A DNA stretch of 27,064 nucleotides from positions 1-27,064 of the forward strand of contig JAIOTT010000186.1 of NCBI GenBank assembly GCA_021106655.1, read 5' to 3'. The notes beneath the pieces were generated by a model. It was not told the DNA's origin. It did no database searches and saw nothing but the letters and a program-made list of their open reading frames with translations. Positions within the stretch are counted from its first letter, which is position 1, and the number at the start of each line of letters is the position of its first letter. This DNA is from Bacteroidales bacterium (GTDB lineage Bacteria > Bacteroidota > Bacteroidia > Bacteroidales > SMBSF77). A program made the position numbers and the translations under genes. Below are positions 15,037 to 23,245 of this stretch, in pieces.

Positions 15037-15138
15037 AAGGCTGAAGGAAGTGGTTAACAGGATCCGATTTAATGACAGATTAATGCTCTTTTTATAATGA
15101 TAATCCAGCATTAGCCACAATAAAATTCCTTCAGCCTT
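15037..15138. repeat. 102-bp nested inverted-repeat element (MITE-like or structured RNA candidate)
   Basis: Terminal 13-base perfect inverted repeats AAGGCTGAAGGAA (15037-15049) and TTCCTTCAGCCTT (15126-15138) enclose two further complementary pairs: GTGG/CCAC (15050-15053 with 15115-15118) and TAATGCT/AGCATTA (15081-15087 with 15107-15113). The element ends 34 bases before the candidate promoter of the first protease. No target-site duplication is obvious. A 60-codon frame crosses it on the minus strand, but nothing supports translation. Confidence 0.65.
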
Positions 15139-15172
15139 TTCCTTATTATTTAGGACTTTCGAACTCATTTAG

Positions 15173-15180
15173 TACCTTTG
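15173..15180 (+). promoter_or_regulatory. Candidate -7 promoter element (TACCTTTG) of the protease pair
   Basis: Exact TAnnTTTG match 45 bases upstream of the ATG at 15226, giving a leader of about 40 bases. No clear -33 TTG. AAAAGGG just before the ATG could help ribosome binding. Confidence 0.5.
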
Positions 15181-15225
15181 TAGCTTCTTATTAAAAGGGA
15201 TTTAATTTTTTTCAGAAAAGGGTAT

Positions 15226-18200
15226 ATGAAAAATTCAATGTATTATTTATACATCAGGATTGTTTTCCTGTTATTTGTATATCCTCAATTTATCTTTGCT
15301 CTTCCTATCCCTGGAACTACTGTACCATCCACTAATAATGAAAATAACTCCCTGGTGGTCGCAGAAAGTTCTTATCATAAATTGTCTGTTACTAATTATT
15401 TTGCCGACTTTAACCACAATACTGTTAATACTCCTGAAGGATTATTTACAATCTTGTCAGTTGAGGGCTATGGAAAAACAAATAAGATTGGATATCCTGA
15501 ATTGCCTGTTAAGGTCGAGCTTATTGAAATTCCATATGGAGCAGACGTTAAAGTGAAGATTATCAGCTGGAAGTTTAAAGAATATAAACTTAAAGATCTT
15601 AATATCAATTATCCGATATATCCTCTTCAGGCGCCTGTTCCAAAAAATGGGAAAGCTCAAAGTGTTTTCGGAATAAACGAAAAAGTTTATAATCAGGATA
15701 GCTTTTATCCCTATGATATTGTTAGTGTAGAAGATCTGGGAATAATGCGTGGTGTACGACTCTCACGCTTATTCATATCACCCATTCAATACAATCCTGC
15801 GAAAGGTCTTATCAGGATCTATTCTGAGATCGAAACAGAAATTATTTTTCAACATCCTGATATTGCAAAAAGCAAATCATTAAAAAGAGATACTGAATCA
15901 CTATATTTTCATTCTGTCTTTCAAAACATCATAAATTATAAAAGCAGCGGTTCAAAGGATACAATTACACAATATCCTGTTAAATATGTGATCGTTTCAG
16001 ACCCAATGTTCCAGGCACAGCTTCAGCCGTTTATTGAATGGAAAACAAAGAAAGGTTTTCATGTGATAGAAGCTTATACTAATGACCCTGCTGTTGGCAC
16101 TACTGCAGATTCAATAAAAGATTACCTGGAAAATCTTTATTTTTCCGGTACACCAACCGATCCGGCACCTACTTTTGTTTTATTAGTTGGTGATTACGGA
16201 CAAATACCTGCTAAGAACGGGACAACAGGATATCATATCACCGACCTCTATTTTTGTGAATATACCGGTGACTTCTTGCCTGAAGTATTTTATGGGAGGT
16301 TTTCTGCAAATAATATTGACCAGCTTCAGCCACAAATTGATAAAACACTGGAATATGAACAATATCTTATGCCTGACCCCTCCTATTTGGACAGAGCTGC
16401 TTTGATCGCCGGTATTGACGGAACACATGGCCCACTTGAAGGTAATGGACAGGTAAATTATGCTAGTTATTATTATATAAAACAGGCTAATGGATTTGTC
16501 CCTGCTTATTTCCTCTACCCTACCTCAGGTAGCCAGGGTGCCCAGATAATACAATTTGTTAATAATGGAGCATGTGTAGTTAATTATACCGGACATGGCA
16601 GCGCATACGGATGGAACAATCCTTCATTTGATAAAAATAATGTTGCAACACTTACAAACAATCATAAATATCCATTAATGATTGGTAATGCCTGTGTCAC
16701 GAATTCATTCGGGTATCAGGAATGTTTTGGAGAAGCACTCTTAAGAGCCGAAAACGCTGGCGCCATTGGATATATTGGAGCTTCTGCAAACTCATACTGG
16801 AGTGAGGATTTTTACTGGTCTGTAGGTGCCGGTGCCATTACAGCAAATCCAACTTATGCAGGAAGTAGCCTAGCCGCATACGACAGGACTTTTCATATTT
16901 ATGGAGAGCCTTATAGTGAATGGTTTGTTACACAAGATCAAATGATATACGCCGGGAATCTGGCGGTTATGACATCCGGTTCCTCCGATTGGGATTATTA
17001 TTGGGAAATATATCATCTCATGGGTGATCCATCTCTTATGGTTTATTATACAGAGCCTCCTGCAATGAGTGTCAGTCATGGATCGTTGATCCCTGTTGGA
17101 GCAAGTTCATTCACAGTAATTACCGAACCATATGCATATGTTGGAATTTCTATGAACGGGATATTGCATGGTGCAGCTCCTTCTGATGCAAGTGGTATTG
17201 CAGTTGTATCCTTAACACCTTTTGTGCAAGGCGGCACTGCTGATGTTGTAGTAACAAAACAAAACCGTCAGCCATATATTGATACTGTTACCGTTGATTT
17301 TCCCGGAGGTCCTTTTCTGATCCTGAATCAATACCTTATAAATGATACAAACGGAAACAATAATGGAGAAGCTGACTTTGGCGAAGTAATTGTTTTAGAT
17401 GTGGAATTGAAAAATACCGGAGGCTCAACATCTTATGCAACAACAGCAATATTGTCAACAGCCGATACAAATATTACAATCACAAAAAACACACACAGCT
17501 GGGGAGATATTCCTGCTTTCGATTCAATAAAACAAAACGGAGCTTTTATTTTCGAGGTTCATGAACTGATACCTGACCAGCAAAAGGTCTATTTTAACCT
17601 TGCTATGCAGGATACATCCGGTAATTCATTTAACTCTCTCATTACGATTACGCTAAATGCACCGAACCTTATGATTGGAAATTATTTTGTGGATGATCAA
17701 AATGGTAATAATAATGGCAGACTTGATCCCGGAGAAACTGCAGATATTATTATTCCTACATTCAACAATGGCCATCGTGATGCAGAAAATGCTGCTGCTG
17801 AACTACTTTGTCAAAGTAATGTTGTCAATATAATTAACTCTACCTACGACTTTAATATTTTAATAAGCGGCACATCACAAAATGCCATTTTCTCTGTTAC
17901 CGTAAGCACACAAATTCCCATTGCAACAAATTTTGAATTAGAATATATGGTAACATCGGGAGTTTATCAAAAACATAAATCCTTTTTTCCATTTATAGGT
18001 CAGGTAAGCGAAGACTGGGAAAGTGGTGACTTTAGCAGGTTTAGCTGGGCACAGAGTGGCAATAAGCCATGGATAATTACTAATGTTGATCCTTATGAAG
18101 GTGTCTATTGTGCAAAATCGGGAACAATCAATAATTATGAAAAATCTATACTGTCAATTTCCTTTGAAGTCAGTAATGATGATAGTATTTCCTTTTTCAG

Positions 18201-18714
18201 AAAAGTAAGCTCTGAAGAAGATTTTGATTTTCTGAAATTCTATGTAGATGATAATTTGCAAGAACAATGGTCAGGGCAAAAAGAATGGGCGAGGATGATC
18301 TATCCCGTTTCAGCAGGTTTTCATACTTTTAAGTGGACTTATGAAAAAGATTTTGGTTCAACAATGGGTGATGATTGTGGATGGATAGACCTTATTAATT
18401 TCCCACCAATCTCCAGTGCTGCTGGTGTGAGTAATGAAATGACAGACAGTGATAAACTGAATTTCAAAGTGTTCCCTAATCCGGCAAAAGATCAGCTGAC
18501 TTTATCTTTCAGCTCAACAGGAGATTGCAGGTCGTCAATAATAATATACGAAAGTAATGGTAAAAGAATTAAAGAATTAAGTGATTTTACAGTATCAAAG
18601 AATGAACAGAAACAAACAGTAATAGATATTAATGATATGCAGGCAGGTGTTTACTATGCTGTATTAGTTTGTGGTAATAAAAAGGAAACAAAAAAGTTTA
18701 TAGTAATTAATTAA
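15226..18714 (+). CDS. Gingipain-like C25 cysteine protease with T9SS sorting domain (divergent member)
   Basis: A 1162-residue secreted protease. The signal peptide is about 1-25 (ending FIFA), followed by a C25 propeptide region (about 50-215), the caspase-fold C25 catalytic domain (about 250-605), an Ig-like domain (about 612-690), two beta modules with calcium-type loops NDTNGNNNGEADFGE (706-720) and DDQNGNNNGRLDPGE (823-837), a jelly-roll/cleaved-adhesin-like module (928-1061) and a T9SS C-terminal domain (about 1078-1162, opening FKVFPNPAKDQLTLSF). The catalytic dyad is His457 in NYTGHGS and Cys490 in GNACVTNSFG; their 33-residue spacing equals that of gingipains (His211/Cys244 in RgpB). 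The region after the Cys is rich in Trp and Tyr and unlike RgpB, so substrate preference is unclear. It is probably transcribed with the following paralogue, 63 bases downstream. Final location is predicted to be the cell surface or medium. Confidence 0.93.
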   Translation: MKNSMYYLYIRIVFLLFVYPQFIFALPIPGTTVPSTNNENNSLVVAESSYHKLSVTNYFADFNHNTVNTPEGLFTILSVEGYGKTNKIGYPELPVKVELIEIPYGADVKVKIISWKFKEYKLKDLNINYPIYPLQAPVPKNGKAQSVFGINEKVYNQDSFYPYDIVSVEDLGIMRGVRLSRLFISPIQYNPAKGLIRIYSEIETEIIFQHPDIAKSKSLKRDTESLYFHSVFQNIINYKSSGSKDTITQYPVKYVIVSDPMFQAQLQPFIEWKTKKGFHVIEAYTNDPAVGTTADSIKDYLENLYFSGTPTDPAPTFVLLVGDYGQIPAKNGTTGYHITDLYFCEYTGDFLPEVFYGRFSANNIDQLQPQIDKTLEYEQYLMPDPSYLDRAALIAGIDGTHGPLEGNGQVNYASYYYIKQANGFVPAYFLYPTSGSQGAQIIQFVNNGACVVNYTGHGSAYGWNNPSFDKNNVATLTNNHKYPLMIGNACVTNSFGYQECFGEALLRAENAGAIGYIGASANSYWSEDFYWSVGAGAITANPTYAGSSLAAYDRTFHIYGEPYSEWFVTQDQMIYAGNLAVMTSGSSDWDYYWEIYHLMGDPSLMVYYTEPPAMSVSHGSLIPVGASSFTVITEPYAYVGISMNGILHGAAPSDASGIAVVSLTPFVQGGTADVVVTKQNRQPYIDTVTVDFPGGPFLILNQYLINDTNGNNNGEADFGEVIVLDVELKNTGGSTSYATTAILSTADTNITITKNTHSWGDIPAFDSIKQNGAFIFEVHELIPDQQKVYFNLAMQDTSGNSFNSLITITLNAPNLMIGNYFVDDQNGNNNGRLDPGETADIIIPTFNNGHRDAENAAAELLCQSNVVNIINSTYDFNILISGTSQNAIFSVTVSTQIPIATNFELEYMVTSGVYQKHKSFFPFIGQVSEDWESGDFSRFSWAQSGNKPWIITNVDPYEGVYCAKSGTINNYEKSILSISFEVSNDDSISFFRKVSSEEDFDFLKFYVDDNLQEQWSGQKEWARMIYPVSAGFHTFKWTYEKDFGSTMGDDCGWIDLINFPPISSAAGVSNEMTDSDKLNFKVFPNPAKDQLTLSFSSTGDCRSSIIIYESNGKRIKELSDFTVSKNEQKQTVIDINDMQAGVYYAVLVCGNKKETKKFIVIN

Positions 18715-18757
18715 AGTGACTAGAATTTGGAGTGACTAAAATGACTAGAATTTTAGT
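18715..18757. repeat. Degenerate tandem repeat between the two protease genes
   Basis: AGTGACTAGAATTT, AGTGACTAAA and ATGACTAGAATTTTAGTGG form overlapping degenerate copies. They fill most of the 63-base spacer. No promoter or terminator is evident, so co-transcription is likely. Confidence 0.6.
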
Positions 18758-18777
18758 GGTAAAGAAAACAGGATTTT

Positions 18778-21700
18778 ATGAGAAATTTTATAGTACTGGC
18801 AATATTTATTGTTGCCATATGGAATGCTAATGCTGCAAAATGGGTTAAGATACAATCGGCGAAGCAGGCTCCTGCAGATATTCAGCTTGTAAATTCAAGC
18901 ATAAACAAAACCAGATTACATTTTTCCATTCCGGGATATCAGATGAATAAAGTGACAACTCCAAACGGGGAAGCTTTTATTGTTGATATTGAGAATGGAT
19001 CTTCATTACTTATTCAGGGTTCCCCTAACCTGGCAAAGCTCACTGCTTCTGTTCTGATACCTGATATGGCAGAGATGGAAATAAATGTGATCTCTTCAAA
19101 ATATAAAGATTACACAAATATAGAAATAGCACCCTCCAAAGGTAACTTCACACGCGACATTGATCCTGCAAGTGTACCTTATCAATACAGTAAAGTGTAC
19201 CAAGCTGACGCTTTCTTTCCCGGGAAACTTACTGATATGCACAATCCTCATATTATCAGAGACTTCAGAGGGCAAACCGTAGTTGTTTATCCTTTTCAAT
19301 ACAATCCTGTCACAAAGGTTTTGAGAGTGTATTATGATATCACAGTGGAAGTAAAAACTAAGAATACAATTGGGAAAAACACTCTGAACAGGAATTCTCA
19401 GCTAACAAAGATCAACACTGAATTTAAAAATATTTATTCCCGACATTTTATAAATTACGATGCATATGTAAGTCAGAATAAATACACCCCTTTGGATGAT
19501 CACGGTAATATGCTGATCATTTCTTACGGGCAGTTTATACCTGCAATGCAGCGTTTTGTTGACTGGAAAAACACTATAGGCTTACCTACTGAGATAGTTG
19601 ATGTTGCAACGATTGGTGGTAGCAATGCAATTAAAAGCTATGTTACAAATTATTACAACACTAATGGCCTCACTTTCCTGTTGATAGTTGGTGATGCTGC
19701 ACAGGTTCCTTCAAGTGCAACTTCTGCCGGAGATTCTGATAATAATTATGGTTATATTGTTGGGAACGACCATTACATCGACATATTTGTCGGTCGTTTT
19801 TCTGCAGAAAATCTGCTTCACGTCATCACACAAGTTGACAGGACTATTACTTATGAGTTTAACCCTCCAGTAACAAGCAACTGGTTTGGAGAGTGTTTGG
19901 GATTAAGCTCCGCACAAGGCCCGGGCGATGATAATGAAATGGATTATGAGCATATCCGGAATATGCAGCAAGACCTTATGTCTTACACTTACACTGCCTG
20001 TGATGAAATGTTTGATGGTTCACAAGGTGGTATGGATGCATCCGGAGATCCAAGTTCGACAATGGTTGGAAATGCACTTAATACAGGGAGGGGAATATTA
20101 TTATATACCGGCCATGGAAGCGATAACGCCTTTTCCAGCTCCGGCTTCTCATCATCCAATGTTAATGCTCTTACTAACGTTAATATGCTCCCTTTTGTCT
20201 GGTCTGTTGCCTGTGTAAATGGGAATTTTGTCAATAACAACTGTTTTGCAGAAGCATGGCTAAGGGCAGTTTATAATGAACAGCCAACAGGTGCGATAGG
20301 TGCTCTCATGTCAACTATTAACCAAAGTTGGGATCCTCCAATGGATGCTCAGGATGAGATGATTGATATTCTGACAGAAAGTTATACAAATAACATTAAA
20401 AGATCTTTTGGTGGCCTCTCCTTTAATGGCTGTTACCATATGATTGATCAATATGCCGGTCAAGGAGAGAGCATGGCTGACACATGGACTTTATTTGGAG
20501 ACCCTTCCGTTATGGTAAGAACCGATATGCCGGCAACTATGACAGTGAGTCATAATCCAACACTATTCCTGGGAGCTAATCAGTTCCAGGTGAATTGTAA
20601 TGTTGATGATGCTTTTGTTGCTCTTACAATTAATAAGCAAATTATCGGTACCGGATATATTTCCGGTGGCAGCGCAACAATAAGTTTTTCGCCTCTAACT
20701 ACTATTGATACAATGACTGTGGCTGTCACAGCTTATAATTATATTCCATATATCGGTGATGTTCCTATTATTGCTGCATCAGGACCTTATGTTTCTTTTT
20801 CCTCATACCAGATCAATGATGTTAACGGCAACAATAACAGTATTGCTGAATTTGATGAAGATATTCTTCTTGATGTAAGTCTTGAAAACCTTGGTGTTGA
20901 TGTTGCCTACAATGTTGAAGCTACTCTTTCTTCTGTTGATACATACATAACTATTTCAGATGATTTCCAGCTATGGGGCAACATTACAAATGGTACAAAC
21001 AAAATTGAGCCTGATGCTTATGCTATTGAGATCGCAGATGATATTCCAGACCAGCATGTTGTAAACCTCAGCATAGATATTACAGATAATAATAGTAATA
21101 CCTGGAATTCCAACTTTAGTATAAAAGTCAATGCCCCTCTCATGGCAGTTGGCAACCTGATAGTAGATGATGTTAATGGTGGAAATGGAAATGGCGTAAT
21201 TGATCCCGGTGAGACTATCGAAGTAACATTGCAAAGCCTTAATAATGGTCATTGCGATGCTCCTTTATCCGAAGGTATAATGACATCATCTTCCATGTAT
21301 GTAAGTATTGTAAACTCAAATATTGCTTTAGGAACTATTCAAAAAGGGAATATGACAAATGCTACATATACTGTAGTTATTGATGCTGCCACTCCTGTAG
21401 GAACACCATTGGATTTTGATTTTAGCTTAAGTTCAGGAAAATATAGTACACAAACTGATTTTAATTTAAAAGTTGGTTTGATCGCTGAAGATTTTGAAAC
21501 AGGAGATTTCTTAAAATTCCCTTGGGTGACTATGGGGAATAAACCATGGTTCAGCTCAACCAATAATCCTTATGAAGGAACCTATTGTGCTGAATCAGGA
21601 AATATTTCGGGTAATCAATTATCAATTATGATGATAACATTGGATGTTGCAATTGATGATACTATCTCATTTTTCAGGAAAGTTTCATCAGAACAGGATT

Positions 21701-22188
21701 ATGATTTTCTTAAATTCTCCATTGATAATCAAGTGAAAGAGGAGTGGTCAGGTGAGATGGCATGGGAAAGAGTAAGCTTTCCGGTAACTGCAGGTACACA
21801 TACTTTTAAATGGTCGTATGAAAAGGATTTCTGGGCTAGCCAGGGCGATGATTGCGGATGGATAGATTATGTAGTATTTCCTCCGGTTAGTATTTCTACA
21901 TCAGTAGAGGATCTTACTGCTTATGAACAAATGGAGCTGAATATCTATCCCAATCCTTTTAACAACAACCTAAATATCGATTTTTCTTTAAAGGAAAGCA
22001 GCAATGTAAAGATATCTTTATTTAATGCTTTGGGACAGGAAGTAATAGTGCTTAAAGATGCGAAAACCCATGCTGCAGGTAATCATACTGTTACAGTTGA
22101 TGGAATTGATCTGAAACCGGGCATGTACTTTTGCAAATTTGAAACAGCGGCTTATACCAATATCAGGAAACTGGTTGTTAATCATTAG
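18778..22188 (+). CDS. Gingipain R-like C25 cysteine protease with T9SS sorting domain
   Basis: A 1136-residue paralogue of the preceding protease. The signal peptide is 1-19 (WNANA before Ala20), then the propeptide region (to about 215), the C25 catalytic domain (about 242-575), an Ig-like domain (about 583-665), two calcium-loop beta modules (NDVNGNNNSIAEFDE at 680-694, DDVNGGNGNGVIDPGE at 797-812), a jelly-roll module (904-1036) and a T9SS tail (about 1052-1136, opening LNIYPNPFNNNLNIDF). The dyad is His446 (YTGHGS) and Cys479 (SVACVNGNF), again 33 residues apart. From memory of RgpB, the S1-pocket region SDNNYGYIVGNDHY places Asp321 at the position of RgpB Asp163, and STINQSWDPPM (512-522) matches the conserved Trp segment, so Arg-specific cleavage is a fair prediction. 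ATG start with no clear ribosome binding site. Confidence 0.96.
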   Translation: MRNFIVLAIFIVAIWNANAAKWVKIQSAKQAPADIQLVNSSINKTRLHFSIPGYQMNKVTTPNGEAFIVDIENGSSLLIQGSPNLAKLTASVLIPDMAEMEINVISSKYKDYTNIEIAPSKGNFTRDIDPASVPYQYSKVYQADAFFPGKLTDMHNPHIIRDFRGQTVVVYPFQYNPVTKVLRVYYDITVEVKTKNTIGKNTLNRNSQLTKINTEFKNIYSRHFINYDAYVSQNKYTPLDDHGNMLIISYGQFIPAMQRFVDWKNTIGLPTEIVDVATIGGSNAIKSYVTNYYNTNGLTFLLIVGDAAQVPSSATSAGDSDNNYGYIVGNDHYIDIFVGRFSAENLLHVITQVDRTITYEFNPPVTSNWFGECLGLSSAQGPGDDNEMDYEHIRNMQQDLMSYTYTACDEMFDGSQGGMDASGDPSSTMVGNALNTGRGILLYTGHGSDNAFSSSGFSSSNVNALTNVNMLPFVWSVACVNGNFVNNNCFAEAWLRAVYNEQPTGAIGALMSTINQSWDPPMDAQDEMIDILTESYTNNIKRSFGGLSFNGCYHMIDQYAGQGESMADTWTLFGDPSVMVRTDMPATMTVSHNPTLFLGANQFQVNCNVDDAFVALTINKQIIGTGYISGGSATISFSPLTTIDTMTVAVTAYNYIPYIGDVPIIAASGPYVSFSSYQINDVNGNNNSIAEFDEDILLDVSLENLGVDVAYNVEATLSSVDTYITISDDFQLWGNITNGTNKIEPDAYAIEIADDIPDQHVVNLSIDITDNNSNTWNSNFSIKVNAPLMAVGNLIVDDVNGGNGNGVIDPGETIEVTLQSLNNGHCDAPLSEGIMTSSSMYVSIVNSNIALGTIQKGNMTNATYTVVIDAATPVGTPLDFDFSLSSGKYSTQTDFNLKVGLIAEDFETGDFLKFPWVTMGNKPWFSSTNNPYEGTYCAESGNISGNQLSIMMITLDVAIDDTISFFRKVSSEQDYDFLKFSIDNQVKEEWSGEMAWERVSFPVTAGTHTFKWSYEKDFWASQGDDCGWIDYVVFPPVSISTSVEDLTAYEQMELNIYPNPFNNNLNIDFSLKESSNVKISLFNALGQEVIVLKDAKTHAAGNHTVTVDGIDLKPGMYFCKFETAAYTNIRKLVVNH

Positions 22189-22204
22189 ATTTTATTGTAG
22201 GGAC
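22189..22204. repeat. Partial direct copy of the palindrome's left arm
   Basis: The 16-mer ATTTTATTGTAGGGAC starts right after the protease stop codon and recurs exactly at 22210-22225, where it begins the 44-base palindrome. Confidence 0.85.
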
Positions 22205-22209
22205 GTTGC

Positions 22210-22253
22210 ATTTTATTGTAGGGACACGATTAATCGCGTCTCTACAATAAAAT
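22210..22253. terminator. 44-bp palindrome between convergent genes: REP-like element, probable bidirectional terminator
   Basis: The arms ATTTTATTGTAGGGACACGATTA and the right half pair around the perfect core CGATTAATCG (22227-22236) with one G-T wobble and one mismatch. The element fills the gap between the plus-strand protease stop (22188) and the minus-strand Omp28-type stop (22253-22255), touching the latter. The right arm begins with a GC-rich core and ends in AATAAAAT, as a two-way hairpin terminator would. Confidence 0.65.
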
Positions 22254-23122
22254 TAATAAATATGATGCGCCTCCGACTGCAAAATGATCATATCATCGGG
22301 ATAATAAACAAAGGCAAGTACAGAAATATGATGTGCATCCCATTCAGCAGGAAGTATCGTCTTGTATGATTTTATGATCTTGGTGTCCTTGGTCACAAGA
22401 CCTTCACTAAGCACTTTGCCATAAGCTCCGCTTACAGTACCCCTTAAAACATGACTGTGAACATAATCATCTATTGCACTGGAGATACTCTGTTGCTTAC
22501 TTATTATACTATCTTCAAGAATAAATATAACAAGGTTAACATTTTTTGTAATATCCTGCAAGAACTCTGTCTGAACATGAGTACACAGTTTACGACTGGC
22601 TGAGTCATAATCGGTAATTATCTGAAGATCCAAAAATGGAGATACAGCCATCATTGTATCCATTGCTCCCTCCCACTCAAAACGTGAAAAGATACGATTA
22701 TCAGGTGCAGATTTCACTATCCTGTTAATCATTCCACTGGGGTATCCAAGGTTGCCAGCATCAAAATCATCATTGATAAGTGTACCTTCTGCTGTCCTGA
22801 AATCATAAGTATATCCGTGAGAAGGGTCAAGGTCTGAAAAAACACCGGCATGTATAGCCACTACATTAAGCTGCTCACCATATTTAACCTTTAATTCTTT
22901 GATTTTTACCTGACCTTGTGGGCAATTCGGACACTGATGTCCGGTAAACTCCTCTATCATGACTTTTCTGATCGGATTATTGTTAATAGGAAAATCAGGC
23001 ACAGGGCAGGCAACAGTATCAGTTCCACCTCCACCCTTTGTATATGGCGGGTCAATTTTATCGCATGACTGGACGAAATATCCAGCAATAATGAGTAATA
23101 GAAATATTTTTAAAGTCTTCAT
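22253..23122 (-). CDS. Omp28-related lipoprotein with thioredoxin-like CPNC motif
   Basis: A 289-residue lipoprotein: signal LLLIIAGYFVQSC with lipidated Cys20, followed by a Gly-rich linker. The body matches the Omp28-related family, named after a Porphyromonas gingivalis outer-membrane protein. Its N-terminal part reads MIEEFTGHQCPNCPQGQ with Cys64-Pro-Asn-Cys67, and the following strand-helix order (VNVVAIHAG, then NLGYPSGMINR with a cis-Pro-like position) is thioredoxin-like. Further cysteines are Cys39 and one in RKLCTHVQ. Lipidation with Asp21 gives no firm sorting answer in this phylum; outer-membrane attachment is inferred from the family name. It is the last gene of a minus-strand run behind a DUF6029-type barrel (123-base gap) and a TlpA-like protein. 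A redox function is inferred from the CPNC motif; the family's activity is not established to my knowledge. Confidence 0.9.
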   Translation of the reverse strand: MKTLKIFLLLIIAGYFVQSCDKIDPPYTKGGGGTDTVACPVPDFPINNNPIRKVMIEEFTGHQCPNCPQGQVKIKELKVKYGEQLNVVAIHAGVFSDLDPSHGYTYDFRTAEGTLINDDFDAGNLGYPSGMINRIVKSAPDNRIFSRFEWEGAMDTMMAVSPFLDLQIITDYDSASRKLCTHVQTEFLQDITKNVNLVIFILEDSIISKQQSISSAIDDYVHSHVLRGTVSGAYGKVLSEGLVTKDTKIIKSYKTILPAEWDAHHISVLAFVYYPDDMIILQSEAHHIY

Positions 23123-23131
23123 ATTATTTTG

Positions 23132-23213
23132 TTATACGCTATACGTTATTTGTTAATAGGTTTATTAATTCAACCAATGTTGAAAAAATAACTTATAACT
23201 AATAACATATAAC
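23132..23213. repeat. Short AT-rich repeats in the gap between the barrel and Omp28-type genes
   Basis: TTATACGCTATACGTTAT (23132-23149) and ATAACTTATAACTAATAACATATAAC-type units (within 23187-23213) occupy this 123-base gap. No hairpin terminator or good -7 element was found, so both co-transcription and a separate promoter remain possible. Confidence 0.5.
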
Positions 23214-23245
23214 ATCATGATTATTGGATTAATATATCTTAAAGC

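Noticed and set aside
14986..15168. A 60-codon minus-strand frame crossing the 102-bp inverted-repeat element
   Set aside because: Its codons are dictated by the inverted repeat, it has no recognisable domain or start signal, and no transposase features.
22253..23122. Omp28-type lipoprotein as a T9SS cargo
   Set aside because: It ends QSEAHHIY with no sorting domain and has a lipobox signal, so lipoprotein export is the simpler reading.
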